NCBI RefSeq assembly: GCF_017308975.1
Contig: NZ_JADWPD010000041.1
Location: forward strand, 34,254-98,253
DNA: 64,000 nucleotides
Direction of reading: 5' to 3'
Source: Amycolatopsis sp. MtRt-6
GTDB taxonomy: Bacteria; Actinomycetota; Actinomycetes; Mycobacteriales; Pseudonocardiaceae
Shown here piece by piece: positions 1-9,735 of this stretch. A program made the position numbers and the translations under genes. The notes under the pieces are model-generated. The model saw only the letters and a list, made by a program, of their open reading frames with translations. It searched no databases and was not told the origin of the DNA. The first letter of the stretch is position 1, and every line of letters begins with the position of its first letter.

Positions 1-2
1 CG

Positions 3-1928
3 CGGGCTTCGCACCGGTTCTCCGAGACCGCCGTCGGTCGCCGCCTCGCCTACACCGGCTCCACCCGCGGCCGGGCCGGGACGTGGCACGAACTGCACGT
101 CGACGCCCACGACGACCGGACCGGACTGACCACGCGGACGTCGTTCCGGTCGGCCGACGGCGTCGCCGCCTGCCAGGTCACGACCACCGTCACCAACCAC
201 GGCCCGGCACCGGTCCTGCTGCAGGGCGTGACGTCCTTCGCCGCCGGGTTCGCCGGCGCCCGCGTCGAAGACGTCGACCTGCTCCGGGCCGACAGCGAGT
301 GGCTCGGCGAGGGCCGGTGGACCCGGCACCCGCTGCGCGACGACGTCCTGCCCGACCTCGACCTCGCGCTGCACGGCCAGGACGGCCGCGGCCGGTTCGC
401 CGCCGTCAGCACCGGCACCTGGTCCACCGGCACCCACCTGCCGACCGGCGGCCTCGTCGACCGCCGGACCGGGCAGGCCTGGCTGTGGCAGGTCGAGCAC
501 AACGGCGCCTGGCGCTGGGAGGTGGGCGAACGCCGGGACGGCGCCTACCTCGCGTTGCTCGGGCCGACCGACATCGACCACCAGTGGCACCGGACCCTGC
601 AGCCCGGCGAGTCGTTCACCACCGTTCCGGTGTCCGTGGCCGTGTCCGAAGAGGACCTCGACGGTGCGGTCGCCGCGCTCACCGCGCACCGGCGCGCGCT
701 CGTCCGCCCGCACCCCGACCGGTTCGCCCTGCCGGTCGTCTTCAACGACTACATGAACACGCTGATGGGCGACCCCACCACGGAAAAGCTGCTGCCGCTG
801 GTCGACGCCGCCGCGGCGGCCGGCGCCGAGGTGTTCTGCATCGACGCCGGCTGGTACGACAACGGCACCAACTGGTGGGACAGCGTCGGCGAGTGGCAGC
901 CGTCGGAAACCCGGTTCCCCCAAGGCATCGAGGAAGTCCTCACCCGGATCCGCCGGCGCGGCATGGTGCCCGGCCTCTGGCTGGAGCCGGAGGTGATCGG
1001 CGTGCGCAGCCCGATGGCGGGGAAACTCCCGGACGCGGCCTTCCTCCAGCGCGGCGGGGTCCGGCTGGCCGAACACGACCGGTACGTGCTGGACCTGCGC
1101 CACCCGGCCGCCGTCGCGCACCTCGACGGCGTGGTCGACCGGCTGGTCGAAGACCTCGGCGTCGGCTACTTCAAGCTCGACTACAACGTTGATCCCGGCG
1201 CGGGCACCGACCTCGACGCCGACAGCGTCGGCGCGGGCCTGCTCGACCACAACCGGGCGCACCTGGCCTGGCTGGACGGCGTCCTGGACCGGCACCCGGA
1301 GCTGGTCCTCGAGAACTGCGCGTCGGGCGCCATGCGGATGGACTACGCGCTGCTGTCCCGGATGCAGCTGCAGTCCACCAGCGACCAGCAGAACCCCCTG
1401 CACTACCCGCCGATCGCCGTGGCCGCCCCGCTTTCGGTCCTGCCGGAGCAGGCGGCCAGCTGGGCGTACCCGCAGCCGGACATGCCGGCCGAGGACTTCG
1501 CCTACACCGTGTGCACCGGGCTGCTCGGCCGTTTCTACCTGTCCGGCCGGCTCGACCTCATGTCCGCGGAGCAGCAGGCCTCCGTGCGCGCCGCGGTGGC
1601 GGTGTACCACGAAATCCGGAAAGGACTGACGGCCTCGGTTCCGCTGTGGCCGCTGGGCCTGCCCGGCTGGAGCGACCCGTGGCTCAGCCTCGCCCTGCGC
1701 TCCGGCGACGTCACCCACCTCGCCGTGTGGCGACGCGGCGACGACGCCGGGCCCGTGACGTTGTCCTTGCCGCACCTGCGCGACCAGAACGTCCACATCG
1801 AAGCGCGCTACCCGCGGGACCTCCCCGCCTGGACCGTCCACTGGGACACCGAAACCGGCTCCCTGACCCTGACCCCCACCCCGCACGTGACCGCGTCCGC
1901 GCGGCTCTTCCGCATCGTCGCCGGTTAA
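3..1928 (+). CDS. alpha-galactosidase, GH36 family (5' end outside window)
   Basis: Hydrolyses terminal alpha-1,6-linked galactose from oligosaccharides such as melibiose or raffinose, probably in the cytoplasm after uptake by the ABC importer just downstream. The reading frame is open from the first bases of the window, so the true start lies upstream. The first in-frame GTG (228) falls inside the N-terminal beta-sandwich domain and is not the start. GH36 hallmarks are visible: the FCIDAGWYDN strand, WLEPEVIG, the YFKLDYN motif whose Asp (codon at 1179) is the expected nucleophile, and LENCASG followed by QSTSDQ, whose Asp (codon at 1383) is the expected acid/base. The C-terminal part resembles the small beta domain of the family. 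It leads an operon with the lipoprotein 26 bases later. The family call is firm; the exact substrate is inferred. Confidence 0.93.
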   Translation, partial: RASHRFSETAVGRRLAYTGSTRGRAGTWHELHVDAHDDRTGLTTRTSFRSADGVAACQVTTTVTNHGPAPVLLQGVTSFAAGFAGARVEDVDLLRADSEWLGEGRWTRHPLRDDVLPDLDLALHGQDGRGRFAAVSTGTWSTGTHLPTGGLVDRRTGQAWLWQVEHNGAWRWEVGERRDGAYLALLGPTDIDHQWHRTLQPGESFTTVPVSVAVSEEDLDGAVAALTAHRRALVRPHPDRFALPVVFNDYMNTLMGDPTTEKLLPLVDAAAAAGAEVFCIDAGWYDNGTNWWDSVGEWQPSETRFPQGIEEVLTRIRRRGMVPGLWLEPEVIGVRSPMAGKLPDAAFLQRGGVRLAEHDRYVLDLRHPAAVAHLDGVVDRLVEDLGVGYFKLDYNVDPGAGTDLDADSVGAGLLDHNRAHLAWLDGVLDRHPELVLENCASGAMRMDYALLSRMQLQSTSDQQNPLHYPPIAVAAPLSVLPEQAASWAYPQPDMPAEDFAYTVCTGLLGRFYLSGRLDLMSAEQQASVRAAVAVYHEIRKGLTASVPLWPLGLPGWSDPWLSLALRSGDVTHLAVWRRGDDAGPVTLSLPHLRDQNVHIEARYPRDLPAWTVHWDTETGSLTLTPTPHVTASARLFRIVAG

Positions 1929-1954
1929 CCCTCCCCCACCGAAGGAATCCCCCG

Positions 1955-3265
1955 ATGAAGAACTGGATCAGCGCCGTCGCCGCCGCTGCGCTCGTGCTCG
2001 GCCTCGCCGCCTGCAGCGACCCGTCCGCGAACGCCCCCGCCGACGCCGCGCCCGCCACCTGGGCCGATCCCACGGCGAAGCTCGACGGCGTCAAGCTGAC
2101 CCTCTGGGCGGCGCAGAACAGCAACACCGTGCCCCAGCAGGTCGTCGAGTCCTTCGAACAGGCCACCGGCGCGTCCGTCGAGGTCGTGACGATCCCCGAC
2201 CCGTACGAGCAGAGCATCCAGACCAAGGTCGCCACCGGGGACAAGCCGGACCTCGCCTTCTGGCAGCCCACCTCGTCGATGCTGACCGCCATCAACGCCA
2301 AGACCAACCTCCAGCCGCTGGACGACGCGCCATGGCTGCCCCGGCTGGCGCCCGAGCTGAAGGACATCACCGGTCTGCTCGACGGCAGGCGCTACGCCGC
2401 GCTGATCACCAGCCCGGCCGTCGAAGGCGTCTACTACAACAAGGAAGTCTTCGCCGCCAACGGCATCACCGAAACACCGAAGACCTTCGACGCCATGGTC
2501 ACCGCGGCCCGCGCGCTCAAGGCCAAGGGCGTCACGCCGTTCTTCGAGATGGGCGGCGACCGGTGGGCCACCCAGTGGTGGGTGCAGGTCCAGCTCGCCG
2601 ACGCCGCGAAGAACGGCCTCTGGGACAGGATCAACAGCAAGCAGGAGACCTTCACCAGCCCGGTCGTGCTCGACACGATCAAGAAGTACCAGGCGCTGAT
2701 CGGCGAAGGCCTCTTCAACGCCGACATCAAGACCGCCAAGCTGGAGGACCAGGCCGCCGCGCTGCTCGACGGCAAGGCCGCGATGGCGGTGCAGGTGAAC
2801 TCGTTCTTCAGCCAGCTGCAGGCCAAGGCCGACACCGCGACGCTGGACAAGAAGATCGGCTTCTTCCCGATCGCGCCGTCGGGGCAGATCGGCACCTTCA
2901 TCCCGGACCAGACGAACGCCCTGGTCGCCTTCCGCACCGGTGACGCCAAGCGCGAAGCCGCGGCCCGGCAGCTGCTGACCTACTGGATGGGCCCCGGTTA
3001 CGCCGGCTTCGTCGCCGACCGCAAGACCGTCTCGCTCGAGCCGTCGGTCGCCAACCCGCCGGGCGTGCCGCAGGCCCTGCTCGACGTGCACAAGTCCCTG
3101 CCCACCGCGGTCGGGTCCATGCAGGCGCTGGCCGTTGCCAACCCGGACCTCTACATCAACCTCGCCGACATGATCGCCGGCACCATGACGCCGGACCAGG
3201 TGGCCAAGGCCACCCAGGACCAGTTCGCCCAGCTGGCCAAGGCGGCCGGCGCCCCGGGCTTCTGA
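1955..3265 (+). CDS. sugar ABC transporter substrate-binding lipoprotein
   Basis: A 436-residue extracytoplasmic sugar-binding protein of the family-1 (MalE/UgpB-like) type, delivering an oligosaccharide to the two permeases that follow. The N terminus is a lipoprotein signal: Lys3, a hydrophobic stretch, then lipobox LAAC with the lipidated Cys20. The body has typical family features, including KLTLWAAQNSN early and YYNKEVFAANGI near residue 150. The ATG at 1955 is chosen because it sits just after a purine-rich GAAGGAA and directly precedes the signal peptide; an open frame further upstream overlaps the alpha-galactosidase and is not coding. Position between an alpha-galactosidase and a secreted glycosidase suggests an alpha-galactoside ligand, which is inference. 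Confidence 0.92.
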   Translation: MKNWISAVAAAALVLGLAACSDPSANAPADAAPATWADPTAKLDGVKLTLWAAQNSNTVPQQVVESFEQATGASVEVVTIPDPYEQSIQTKVATGDKPDLAFWQPTSSMLTAINAKTNLQPLDDAPWLPRLAPELKDITGLLDGRRYAALITSPAVEGVYYNKEVFAANGITETPKTFDAMVTAARALKAKGVTPFFEMGGDRWATQWWVQVQLADAAKNGLWDRINSKQETFTSPVVLDTIKKYQALIGEGLFNADIKTAKLEDQAAALLDGKAAMAVQVNSFFSQLQAKADTATLDKKIGFFPIAPSGQIGTFIPDQTNALVAFRTGDAKREAAARQLLTYWMGPGYAGFVADRKTVSLEPSVANPPGVPQALLDVHKSLPTAVGSMQALAVANPDLYINLADMIAGTMTPDQVAKATQDQFAQLAKAAGAPGF

Positions 3266-3282
3266 CCCGGCGAGGGAGCGCG

Positions 3283-4236
3283 ATGTCCACCGCAGCACGC
3301 ACGCTCGTCGTGGAGCGGCCGGCCACCCGGCCGGCCGCTCCCCGGCCGAGCGCCCGCCCCACGAGCAAGCACGGCAAGCGGACGCACCCGATGTGGTTCC
3401 TGGCGCCCGCGTTCGCCATCCTGCTCGTCTTCTTCTTCCTGCCGACGCTGTTCAACTTCGTCTACGCGTTCACCGACTGGTCCGGGTTCAAGAGCTCGAT
3501 CAAGCCGGTGGGTCTCGACAACTTCACCGAGCTGGCCTCGGACGGCACGCTGCTGCGGGCGGTGCGGATCACGCTCGTCTACGCGGTGCTGGTCGCGGTC
3601 TTCCAGAACCTCTTCGGGTTCGGGCTGGCCGTCCTGCTCGAACGCGACAACCGGCTCAACCGCGTCGCCCGGATCTGCTTCCTCGTCCCGGTGCTGATGT
3701 CGGCGCTCGCGGTCGGCTACATCTTCCAGGCCCTGCTGAAACCGCACGGCAGCGTCAACGAGCTGATCGGCGCGGTGCTCGGGCGGACGTTCGACTACGC
3801 CTGGCTCGGGGACACGACCTGGTCGATCGTCGTGGTCGCGCTGATCCACGCGTGGAAGTGGATGGGCCTGTCGATGCTCATCTACCTGGCCGGGCTCAAG
3901 ACCGTCCCGGAGGACATCCTCGAAGCCGCCCGCATCGACGGCGCCTCACGCTGGCGCACGTTCTGGGTCGTCAAAGCGCCGCTGCTGGCGCCGGCGGTGA
4001 CCTTCAACGTCGCCACCGCGCTGCTCGGGTCGATGAACGGCTTCGACGTCGTCCAGGCCACCACCGGCGGCGGGCCGGCCCGGACCACGGAGATCCTCAA
4101 CATCTTCATCTACCGCACCTTCGGCCAGGGCCTGTTCGCCCAGGCCACCGCGATGAGCCTGGTGTTGTTCCTGCTCGTCGCGTTCCTGGCCTTCCCGGTC
4201 ATCCGCACCCTGCGCAAGCGGGAGGAGATCCTGTGA
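3283..4236 (+). CDS. sugar ABC transporter permease, MalF/UgpA type
   Basis: A 317-residue inner-membrane subunit that forms one half of the translocation pore of the sugar importer. A proline/arginine-rich cytoplasmic tail of about 37 residues precedes the first membrane helix (about 38-58). The EAA loop that contacts the ATPase is seen as EAARIDGASRWRTF. The ATG at 3283 follows a clear GAGGGAG ribosome binding site. Its stop overlaps the next gene's GTG by four bases (GTGA), so the two permeases are translationally coupled. No ATPase gene is present; in actinomycetes a single MsiK-like ATPase commonly serves many such importers. Confidence 0.92.
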   Translation: MSTAARTLVVERPATRPAAPRPSARPTSKHGKRTHPMWFLAPAFAILLVFFFLPTLFNFVYAFTDWSGFKSSIKPVGLDNFTELASDGTLLRAVRITLVYAVLVAVFQNLFGFGLAVLLERDNRLNRVARICFLVPVLMSALAVGYIFQALLKPHGSVNELIGAVLGRTFDYAWLGDTTWSIVVVALIHAWKWMGLSMLIYLAGLKTVPEDILEAARIDGASRWRTFWVVKAPLLAPAVTFNVATALLGSMNGFDVVQATTGGGPARTTEILNIFIYRTFGQGLFAQATAMSLVLFLLVAFLAFPVIRTLRKREEIL

Positions 4237-5069
4237 AGACCTTCAGCGACTCGCGGATCTGGAGCAGGCTGCAGCCGGTCGTCACCACCGCGGGTCTCCT
4301 CGTGCTCATCGGGATCCCGCTCTGGCTCGTCGTGGTGACCGCCGGGAAGTCCCGGGGCGAAGCGCTCGACCCCGACCTCGCGTTGCCCAGCCACTGGCAG
4401 CTGTTCGCGAACCTGCGGGAGGTCTGGGTCCAGGGCGAGGTGCCGGCCGCGTTCTTCGGCAGCCTGCTGATCGTCGTGCCCACGGTCGCCGGGGTTCTCA
4501 CGTTCGGGTCGATGGCGGCGTGGGTGCTGGCCCGCCGGGCCACCCGGCTCAACGCGGCCCTGTACGCGCTGGGCATCAGCGGCATCGTGCTGCCGCCGGC
4601 GGTCGTCACGGTGGTGCTGCTGCTCCGCCAGCTCGGCCTCGCGGGCAGCGCCGTCGGCATGATCGGCGTCTACCTGGGCATCTACCTGTCCACGGTGATC
4701 TTCTTCGTCACCGGCTTCGTCCGCACCATCCCGGTGTCGCTCGAAGAAGCCGCCCAGATCGACGGGGCCAGTCCGTTCACCGTGTTCCGGCGGATCGTGC
4801 TGCCGCTGCTGCGGCCGGCACTGGCCACCGCGACCATCCTCATCTGCCTGTACGTGTGGAACGACGTCTTCTACGCGTTCTTCGTCGTCGGCGGGCGGCT
4901 CGACACCCTGCCGCTCAACCTGTTCCGCGTCGCCAGCGCGGGGCTCTACCTCAACAACTGGCACCTCATCTTCGCCTACGTGGTGCTGATGAGCCTGCCG
5001 CTGATCGTCGTCCTCGCCGTGGCCCAGCGCAAGATCATCGCGGGCATCACCAGCGGCGCCGTCAAGTGA
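4233..5069 (+). CDS. sugar ABC transporter permease, MalG/UgpE type
   Basis: A 278-residue second pore subunit of the importer. The GTG start at 4233 overlaps the stop of the preceding permease by four bases, and GGAGGAG just upstream is its ribosome binding site. The MalG-type EAA loop reads EAAQIDGASPFTVF, followed by FYAFFVVGGRLDTLPLNL, which is typical of the family. About six membrane helices are predicted by eye. The longer open frame beginning inside the previous gene is a shadow. Confidence 0.92.
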   Translation: MKTFSDSRIWSRLQPVVTTAGLLVLIGIPLWLVVVTAGKSRGEALDPDLALPSHWQLFANLREVWVQGEVPAAFFGSLLIVVPTVAGVLTFGSMAAWVLARRATRLNAALYALGISGIVLPPAVVTVVLLLRQLGLAGSAVGMIGVYLGIYLSTVIFFVTGFVRTIPVSLEEAAQIDGASPFTVFRRIVLPLLRPALATATILICLYVWNDVFYAFFVVGGRLDTLPLNLFRVASAGLYLNNWHLIFAYVVLMSLPLIVVLAVAQRKIIAGITSGAVK

Positions 5070-5096
5070 ACCCCTCCCCATCGAAGCGGAGTGCTG

Positions 5097-7685
5097 ATGC
5101 GACAACGATTCCTGGTGGGTGCGGCCGTCGCCGTCCTCGCCTTCACCACGCTGGCCCCGACGTCGGCCGCCGGCCAGGCCGCGGCGGCCGCGGAAACACT
5201 GCGCGTCGACCTCGGCTCGCCGACGGGCGCGTTCCACGGCGGTGCCACGGGCATCCTGTACGGCCTCGGTGACCCCGGGGTGCCGTCGCAGGACCTGATC
5301 GCCGGGATGCGCCCGCGCACGATCTCCCAGAAGGCGCCCGACGGCGAGCAGCACCCCAACGGCGACGCGCTGAAGGTGGCCGACGGCTTCTTCGCCGCCG
5401 GCGGCACCGACGTGCACATCTACGCCCAGGACACCTACAGCCGCTGGCCGTACCAGGACCTCGGCATCGACGACTACCTCGCCCGCCTCAAGCCCCAGCT
5501 GGACAAGGTAGCCCAGCGGCCGGACCGCGACCGGTTCGTGTGGACGATCTTCAACGAGCCGGACGGGATCTGGTACTCCGACTGGGCGAACAAGAAGGAG
5601 AAGTTCTTCGCCGACTGGACGAAGGTCTACCGCACGGTGAAGTCGGTCCTGCCCAACGCCCGGATCACCGGGATCGGCGAAACCCGGTACCGCGCCGACC
5701 ACCTGCGCGAGTTCCTCACCTACGCCAAGGCCAACAACGTGCTGCCCGACATCACGACGTGGCACGAGCTCGGCCCGGACTCCCTGGCGTCCTACCGCGG
5801 TCACTACGCGGACTACCGGAACATCGAAAAGTCGCTGGGGATCTCGCCGCGGGCGATCAACATCAACGAGTACTCCAACCGGCGCGACACGTCGGTGCCC
5901 GGCCAGATGGTCCAGTGGATCACCATGCTCGAGGACACCAAAGTGGACGGTCAGCTGGCGTACTGGTCGCTCGCGGGCAACCTCAGCGACAACGCCGTGC
6001 GCGCCGGCCGCGCCAACGGTGGCTGGTGGCTGACCAAGTGGTACGCCGACCTCTCGGGTGACACCGTGCGCGTGACGCCGCCGCGGCCGGACACCCGGGA
6101 CTCGCTGCAGGGCCTCGCCACCCTCGACCGCGCGGACGGCAAGGCGACCGTGCTGCTCGGCGGCACGGCGAACGCGGTCGACGTCGCGCTGACCGGCCTC
6201 GACCGGAAGGTCTTCGGCGACCGGGTGGACGTGCGGATCGCCAAGACGACGTGGTCGGGCTACGAGGGCGACGCGCAGCAGCCGCCGGTCGTGGCGGCGG
6301 CGCGGGTCCGCGTCCAGGACGGCAGGGCGACGATCTCGGTGCCGGGCGGCGACCCGCTCGCCGCGTACCAGGTGATCGTCACGCGCGCCGGGCTCGGCGC
6401 CCCGCCGGCAGCGGCCGCGCCGTGGCAGGCGAGCTACGAGGCCGAGTCCGGCACCGTGGAGAACGCCCGGGTCTTCGTGCAGGACGACGGCTCGGGCTCG
6501 TGGGACATGGCGATGCGCTACACGACGTCGGGCCGCAAGGACGTCGGGGCGATGAACACCCCGGATTCCCGCGTGACCGTGGACGTCGACGTCCCGCGGG
6601 CCGGCGCGTACCGGCTGGGCGTGTTCTACGGGACCAACGCGTTCGTCGGCAGGCAGGCGCTGTACGTCGACGACACCTACGTCCGCACCCTGACCCTGCC
6701 GGCCACGCTGAACTGGACCTACCGGAGCCGGCTGGACACGCCGCTCACGCTGACCGCGGGCAAGCACCGCGTTTCCCTGCGCACCACCGATCCGAGCGGG
6801 TTCCTCGGCGGCTCGTCCGACATCACGCTGGACCGCTTCGACCTCACCGAGGTCACCGGCCCGGAGCGGGCGGAGTACCCGCTCGCCGACGGCCGCCGGT
6901 CCGGCGGTTCGGTCGACCGCGGGACGGGCGCGCTCCAGGTGCTCGCGCCCGGTGCGGTGGCCATGGCGCCCGGCCAGAAGGTCACCACGTACGTCTCCGC
7001 CGCCGAGGACGGCTACTACCGCCTGTCGACGTCGTGGGCGGGCGCCGGCCGCAGCACGCTGGGACTGACGCTGTCCGGCCGCCGAGTGGCGGGCGGCGAC
7101 CTGACCGCGACCGGCGTCGGCGTCTGGTCGGGCAGCTCGACGGTGTTCCTCAAGGCGGGCGTCACCGAGGTGGTCCTGTCCAACGAGGGCCGCACACCGC
7201 TGGTGGCGGGCACGCTCACGCAGGTGCGCGACGCGGCGGCCGACAGCCACGCGGTCCGCGTCGAAGCCGAGACCGGCCGGCTCGCCGGCGGAGCGGCGAC
7301 GGCGACCGGCCCCTGGGCTTCCGGCGGCTCCTACGTCGGCTCCATCGGCAACGGCGGCACGCTGACGATCCCGCGCACCGGCGGTCCCGGCCAGTACGCC
7401 CTCACGGTCGCCTACGCGCAGGCGGAGAAGAACACCGGCCACCCGTACAACACGGACACGATCACCCGCACGATGGTGGCCACGGAGGCGGGCGGAACGG
7501 TGACGCCGGCACCGTACCGCCACAACTACACCTGGGACGGCTTCTGGCCGGAGACGTCACCGATCGACCTGACGACGCGGGGCGGCGCACTCACGTTCGG
7601 CAACCCGGCCGCCTGGGCACCGAACGTCGACTGGGTCCAGCTGGCCCCGCTCGTCGTGGCGAACACGGTGACACCTCGGCGCTGA
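5097..7685 (+). CDS. secreted clan GH-A glycoside hydrolase (GH39-like) with C-terminal CBM6/35-type modules
   Basis: A large exported enzyme of 862 residues expected to attack a plant or microbial polysaccharide outside the cell, feeding the importer encoded upstream. A signal peptide covers roughly residues 1-30. The catalytic part (about 35-440) shows a clan GH-A pattern: acid/base Glu154 in FNEPDG and probable nucleophile Glu258 in NINEYSN. Two beta-sandwich modules follow, one starting near YEAESGTV (about 445) and a second near VRVEAETG (about 720), both resembling CBM6/CBM35. The ATG at 5097 is preferred over GTG 5091 because AAGCGGAG then sits at the right distance. The GH39 assignment is tentative; GH79 or an unclassified clan A family is possible. 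A hairpin directly downstream ends the operon. Confidence 0.8.
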   Translation: MRQRFLVGAAVAVLAFTTLAPTSAAGQAAAAAETLRVDLGSPTGAFHGGATGILYGLGDPGVPSQDLIAGMRPRTISQKAPDGEQHPNGDALKVADGFFAAGGTDVHIYAQDTYSRWPYQDLGIDDYLARLKPQLDKVAQRPDRDRFVWTIFNEPDGIWYSDWANKKEKFFADWTKVYRTVKSVLPNARITGIGETRYRADHLREFLTYAKANNVLPDITTWHELGPDSLASYRGHYADYRNIEKSLGISPRAININEYSNRRDTSVPGQMVQWITMLEDTKVDGQLAYWSLAGNLSDNAVRAGRANGGWWLTKWYADLSGDTVRVTPPRPDTRDSLQGLATLDRADGKATVLLGGTANAVDVALTGLDRKVFGDRVDVRIAKTTWSGYEGDAQQPPVVAAARVRVQDGRATISVPGGDPLAAYQVIVTRAGLGAPPAAAAPWQASYEAESGTVENARVFVQDDGSGSWDMAMRYTTSGRKDVGAMNTPDSRVTVDVDVPRAGAYRLGVFYGTNAFVGRQALYVDDTYVRTLTLPATLNWTYRSRLDTPLTLTAGKHRVSLRTTDPSGFLGGSSDITLDRFDLTEVTGPERAEYPLADGRRSGGSVDRGTGALQVLAPGAVAMAPGQKVTTYVSAAEDGYYRLSTSWAGAGRSTLGLTLSGRRVAGGDLTATGVGVWSGSSTVFLKAGVTEVVLSNEGRTPLVAGTLTQVRDAAADSHAVRVEAETGRLAGGAATATGPWASGGSYVGSIGNGGTLTIPRTGGPGQYALTVAYAQAEKNTGHPYNTDTITRTMVATEAGGTVTPAPYRHNYTWDGFWPETSPIDLTTRGGALTFGNPAAWAPNVDWVQLAPLVVANTVTPRR

Positions 7686-7695
7686 GTGCCACGGT

Positions 7696-7726
7696 GCCCG
7701 GCCGGCTCGGTTCGAGCCGGCCGGGC
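7696..7726 (+). terminator. GC-rich hairpin terminator
   Basis: A perfect 14-bp stem (7696-7709 with 7713-7726, GCCCGGCCGGCTCG arm) around a 3-base loop, 10 bases after the glycosidase stop. It has no T-run, as is common in actinomycetes. It probably ends the alpha-galactoside operon. Confidence 0.75.
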
Positions 7727-7825
7727 CCCCGGCTCCACCGGGGGGCGGAGGCTCACGGGGCTTTTCACCTCGCGCGCGGGCACGCCGGCTCACTCCGGCA
7801 CCGGCCTGTCCGGCGGGCCGCGTGA

Positions 7826-7856
7826 CGGCCGCGGCGCCCCCAGCGCGCCGCGGCCG
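7826..7856 (-). terminator. GC-rich hairpin terminator
   Basis: A 12-bp perfect stem (7826-7837 with 7845-7856) with a 7-base loop and three further pairs beyond a two-base bulge. It lies just beyond the stop of the small secreted protein on the minus strand and probably terminates that gene, possibly acting in both directions. Confidence 0.6.
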
Positions 7857-7863
7857 CGTCAGC

Positions 7864-8364
7864 TCAGCTCCACGCGCTGCAGTTGTGGAGCCGGTTGTCC
7901 TTCAGGCGGCACACCCGCACCTTGGCGATGTACGTTTTCGTGTAGTTGAAGCCGATGCGGGTACTGTTCCCGCCGCCGCACGCGCGCTGACCCAGCAGCG
8001 TGTAGCGATAGCCGTCCAGTGCCACTTCGGCAACCGCGCAGTGGCCGTCCTTGTCGCGGTCGGCGACCTCCCCGCTGACGCGACCGGAATACGGTGCCTT
8101 GCCGCGCCAGTTCAGCGTTCCGTAGTACCGGGCGCCCCGCGTTCCGCCGTCCTTGGAGTAGATGTCGATCCACCGCGACCCGCCCGCCTCGGTACCGGCG
8201 TCGCCGGAGGGCGGGTCGTACGGCGCGACGGTGCCGATCGGCTCCCCGTCCGGTTCGGCGGTGGTCGCGGCACCGGCCGGCGCGGCGACGACGGCGAGTG
8301 CCGCGAGCGACGCGACGGCGACCGCGGCGGGCTTGCGGATGGCGGCGAGCTTCGCAGAGAACAT
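7864..8364 (-). CDS. small secreted protein, unknown function
   Basis: A 166-residue exported protein of no recognised family. Residues 1-32 form a signal peptide ending in an AGA-type cleavage site. The mature part contains four cysteines (in DGHCAV, RACGGG, VRVCRL and HNCSAW), consistent with two disulfides, and many aromatic/glycine residues. The start at 8364 is chosen over an open frame eight codons longer because GAGAGGGGA precedes it. It is divergent from the two-component system at 8555, so it could be a target of that system; this is only positional. Confidence 0.75.
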   Translation of the reverse strand: MFSAKLAAIRKPAAVAVASLAALAVVAAPAGAATTAEPDGEPIGTVAPYDPPSGDAGTEAGGSRWIDIYSKDGGTRGARYYGTLNWRGKAPYSGRVSGEVADRDKDGHCAVAEVALDGYRYTLLGQRACGGGNSTRIGFNYTKTYIAKVRVCRLKDNRLHNCSAWS

Positions 8365-8554
8365 CGGTTTCCCCTCTCCGGCCGCCACGGCCGCGGCGGC
8401 TCGGGAACGAAGCTACGGGCGGCGGCGGCGGAAAACGTCTGCCGGGGAATGGAGATTCCCCTGTGCCCGCGGCGGCACCACGCGCCGTTCGTCAACTTCG
8501 GCGGTATGCCGCCGGGTGGACGCGACCGCGGGCGAAGGTGGTTACGCTCGGCCG

Positions 8555-9712
8555 GTGCACCGGATCGAGTTCGTGCGGCGGCATCCGCGGGCGGTGGACC
8601 TCGCGCTCGCCGTCACGGTGCTCGCCGCGATGGGCGCGGTCGGCGGCCTGTACCAGCCGCCGGGGCACCGCGCGTTCGACGGCTGGGCCTACGTCCTCAC
8701 CGGCGTGATCTGCCTGCCGCTGGCCGCCCGCCGCGTCCGGCCGATGTCCGTCCTCCTGACGACTTCGGCCGCGTACCTCGTTTACGCGGCCCTCGGGTAC
8801 CTGCCCGGACTGCACTTCTGGGGTCCGGTGCTCGCCTTCTACAGCCTGGCGGCGGCGAAACCGCGGTGGCCGACGGCGATCGGGGCCGCGGTCACCGCCG
8901 TTGTCGTGCTGTGCAGTGGAATCGCGCTGCGCGCGCCGCTCGCCGCGGCCGTCGCCGAAGCGGTCGCCGTCACCGCCGTGGCGTGGGGGCTCGGAGGCGT
9001 CGGACGACGGCTCGCCGAACGCAACGAACTGCTCGCGGCCGCCACCGAACGGCTGCGCTGCGACCAGGTGCGGCGCATCGAGCGGGCACTGACCCAGGAA
9101 CGGCTGCGGATCGCCCGGGAGCTGCACGACGTCGTCGCGCACCACATGTCGATGATCTCCATGCAGGCCGGCCTGGCGGGTTACGTGTTCGACACCGATC
9201 CGCCGACCGCCCGCGCCGCCGTGGACACCATCGGCACCACCAGCCGGGAGGCGCTGGAAGAGATGCGGCGGCTGCTGGTGCTGCTGCGGGAGTCCGACGT
9301 CCCGGCCACCGGCGGCGAACCCGAGCCCGCACCCGGGCTGAACCAGCTGGCGGCGCTGGCGGACCGGGCCCGCGCCGGCGGTGTCGACGTCAGCCTGGAA
9401 ACGAGCGGTGACCTGGAAAGCCTCCCGTCGGGGCTGCAGCTCACCGCGTACCGGGTCGTCCAGGAGGCGCTGACGAACGCGATCAAGCACGCCGGAGGGG
9501 GCCCGGTGACGATCGGCGTGCACCGGCGGCCGCACGCGGTGACGGCGGTGCTCCGCAACGGGCCGGGCACCACGGCCGCGCGGGTGACGGAGCCCGGCGG
9601 GTACGGCCTGATCGGCATGCGCGAGCGCGCGAAGCTGTACGGTGGAACGGTGACCGCGGGCCCCCGGCCGGACGGCGGATTCGCGGTGGAACTGACGTTG
9701 CCGCTGACGTGA
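8555..9712 (+). CDS. sensor histidine kinase, NarL/DesK type (HisKA_3)
   Basis: A 385-residue membrane sensor kinase. The N-terminal third contains four to five hydrophobic helices; the dimerisation/phosphoacceptor motif RELHDVVAHHMS places the phosphorylated His at residue 191, and a HATPase domain with a degenerate N box (EALTNAIKHAG) follows. The GTG at 8555 is favoured because a -10-like TACGCT (8543-8548) lies six bases before it, implying a leaderless transcript; no ribosome binding site is present. Longer upstream reading frames run through the promoter of the divergent gene. It is 23 bases upstream of its response regulator. The stimulus is unknown. Confidence 0.9.
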   Translation: MHRIEFVRRHPRAVDLALAVTVLAAMGAVGGLYQPPGHRAFDGWAYVLTGVICLPLAARRVRPMSVLLTTSAAYLVYAALGYLPGLHFWGPVLAFYSLAAAKPRWPTAIGAAVTAVVVLCSGIALRAPLAAAVAEAVAVTAVAWGLGGVGRRLAERNELLAAATERLRCDQVRRIERALTQERLRIARELHDVVAHHMSMISMQAGLAGYVFDTDPPTARAAVDTIGTTSREALEEMRRLLVLLRESDVPATGGEPEPAPGLNQLAALADRARAGGVDVSLETSGDLESLPSGLQLTAYRVVQEALTNAIKHAGGGPVTIGVHRRPHAVTAVLRNGPGTTAARVTEPGGYGLIGMRERAKLYGGTVTAGPRPDGGFAVELTLPLT

Positions 9713-9735
9713 GAAGTCCGCGGGGGGACTCCGAG

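Noticed and set aside
1955..5069. missing ATPase of the sugar importer as evidence of a broken operon
   Set aside because: Sugar importers of actinomycetes normally lack a dedicated ATPase and share MsiK, so this is ordinary.
4110..7523. 1137-codon antisense frame
   Set aside because: High-GC shadow of permease and glycosidase genes, very rich in Arg/Gly/His with no recognisable domain.
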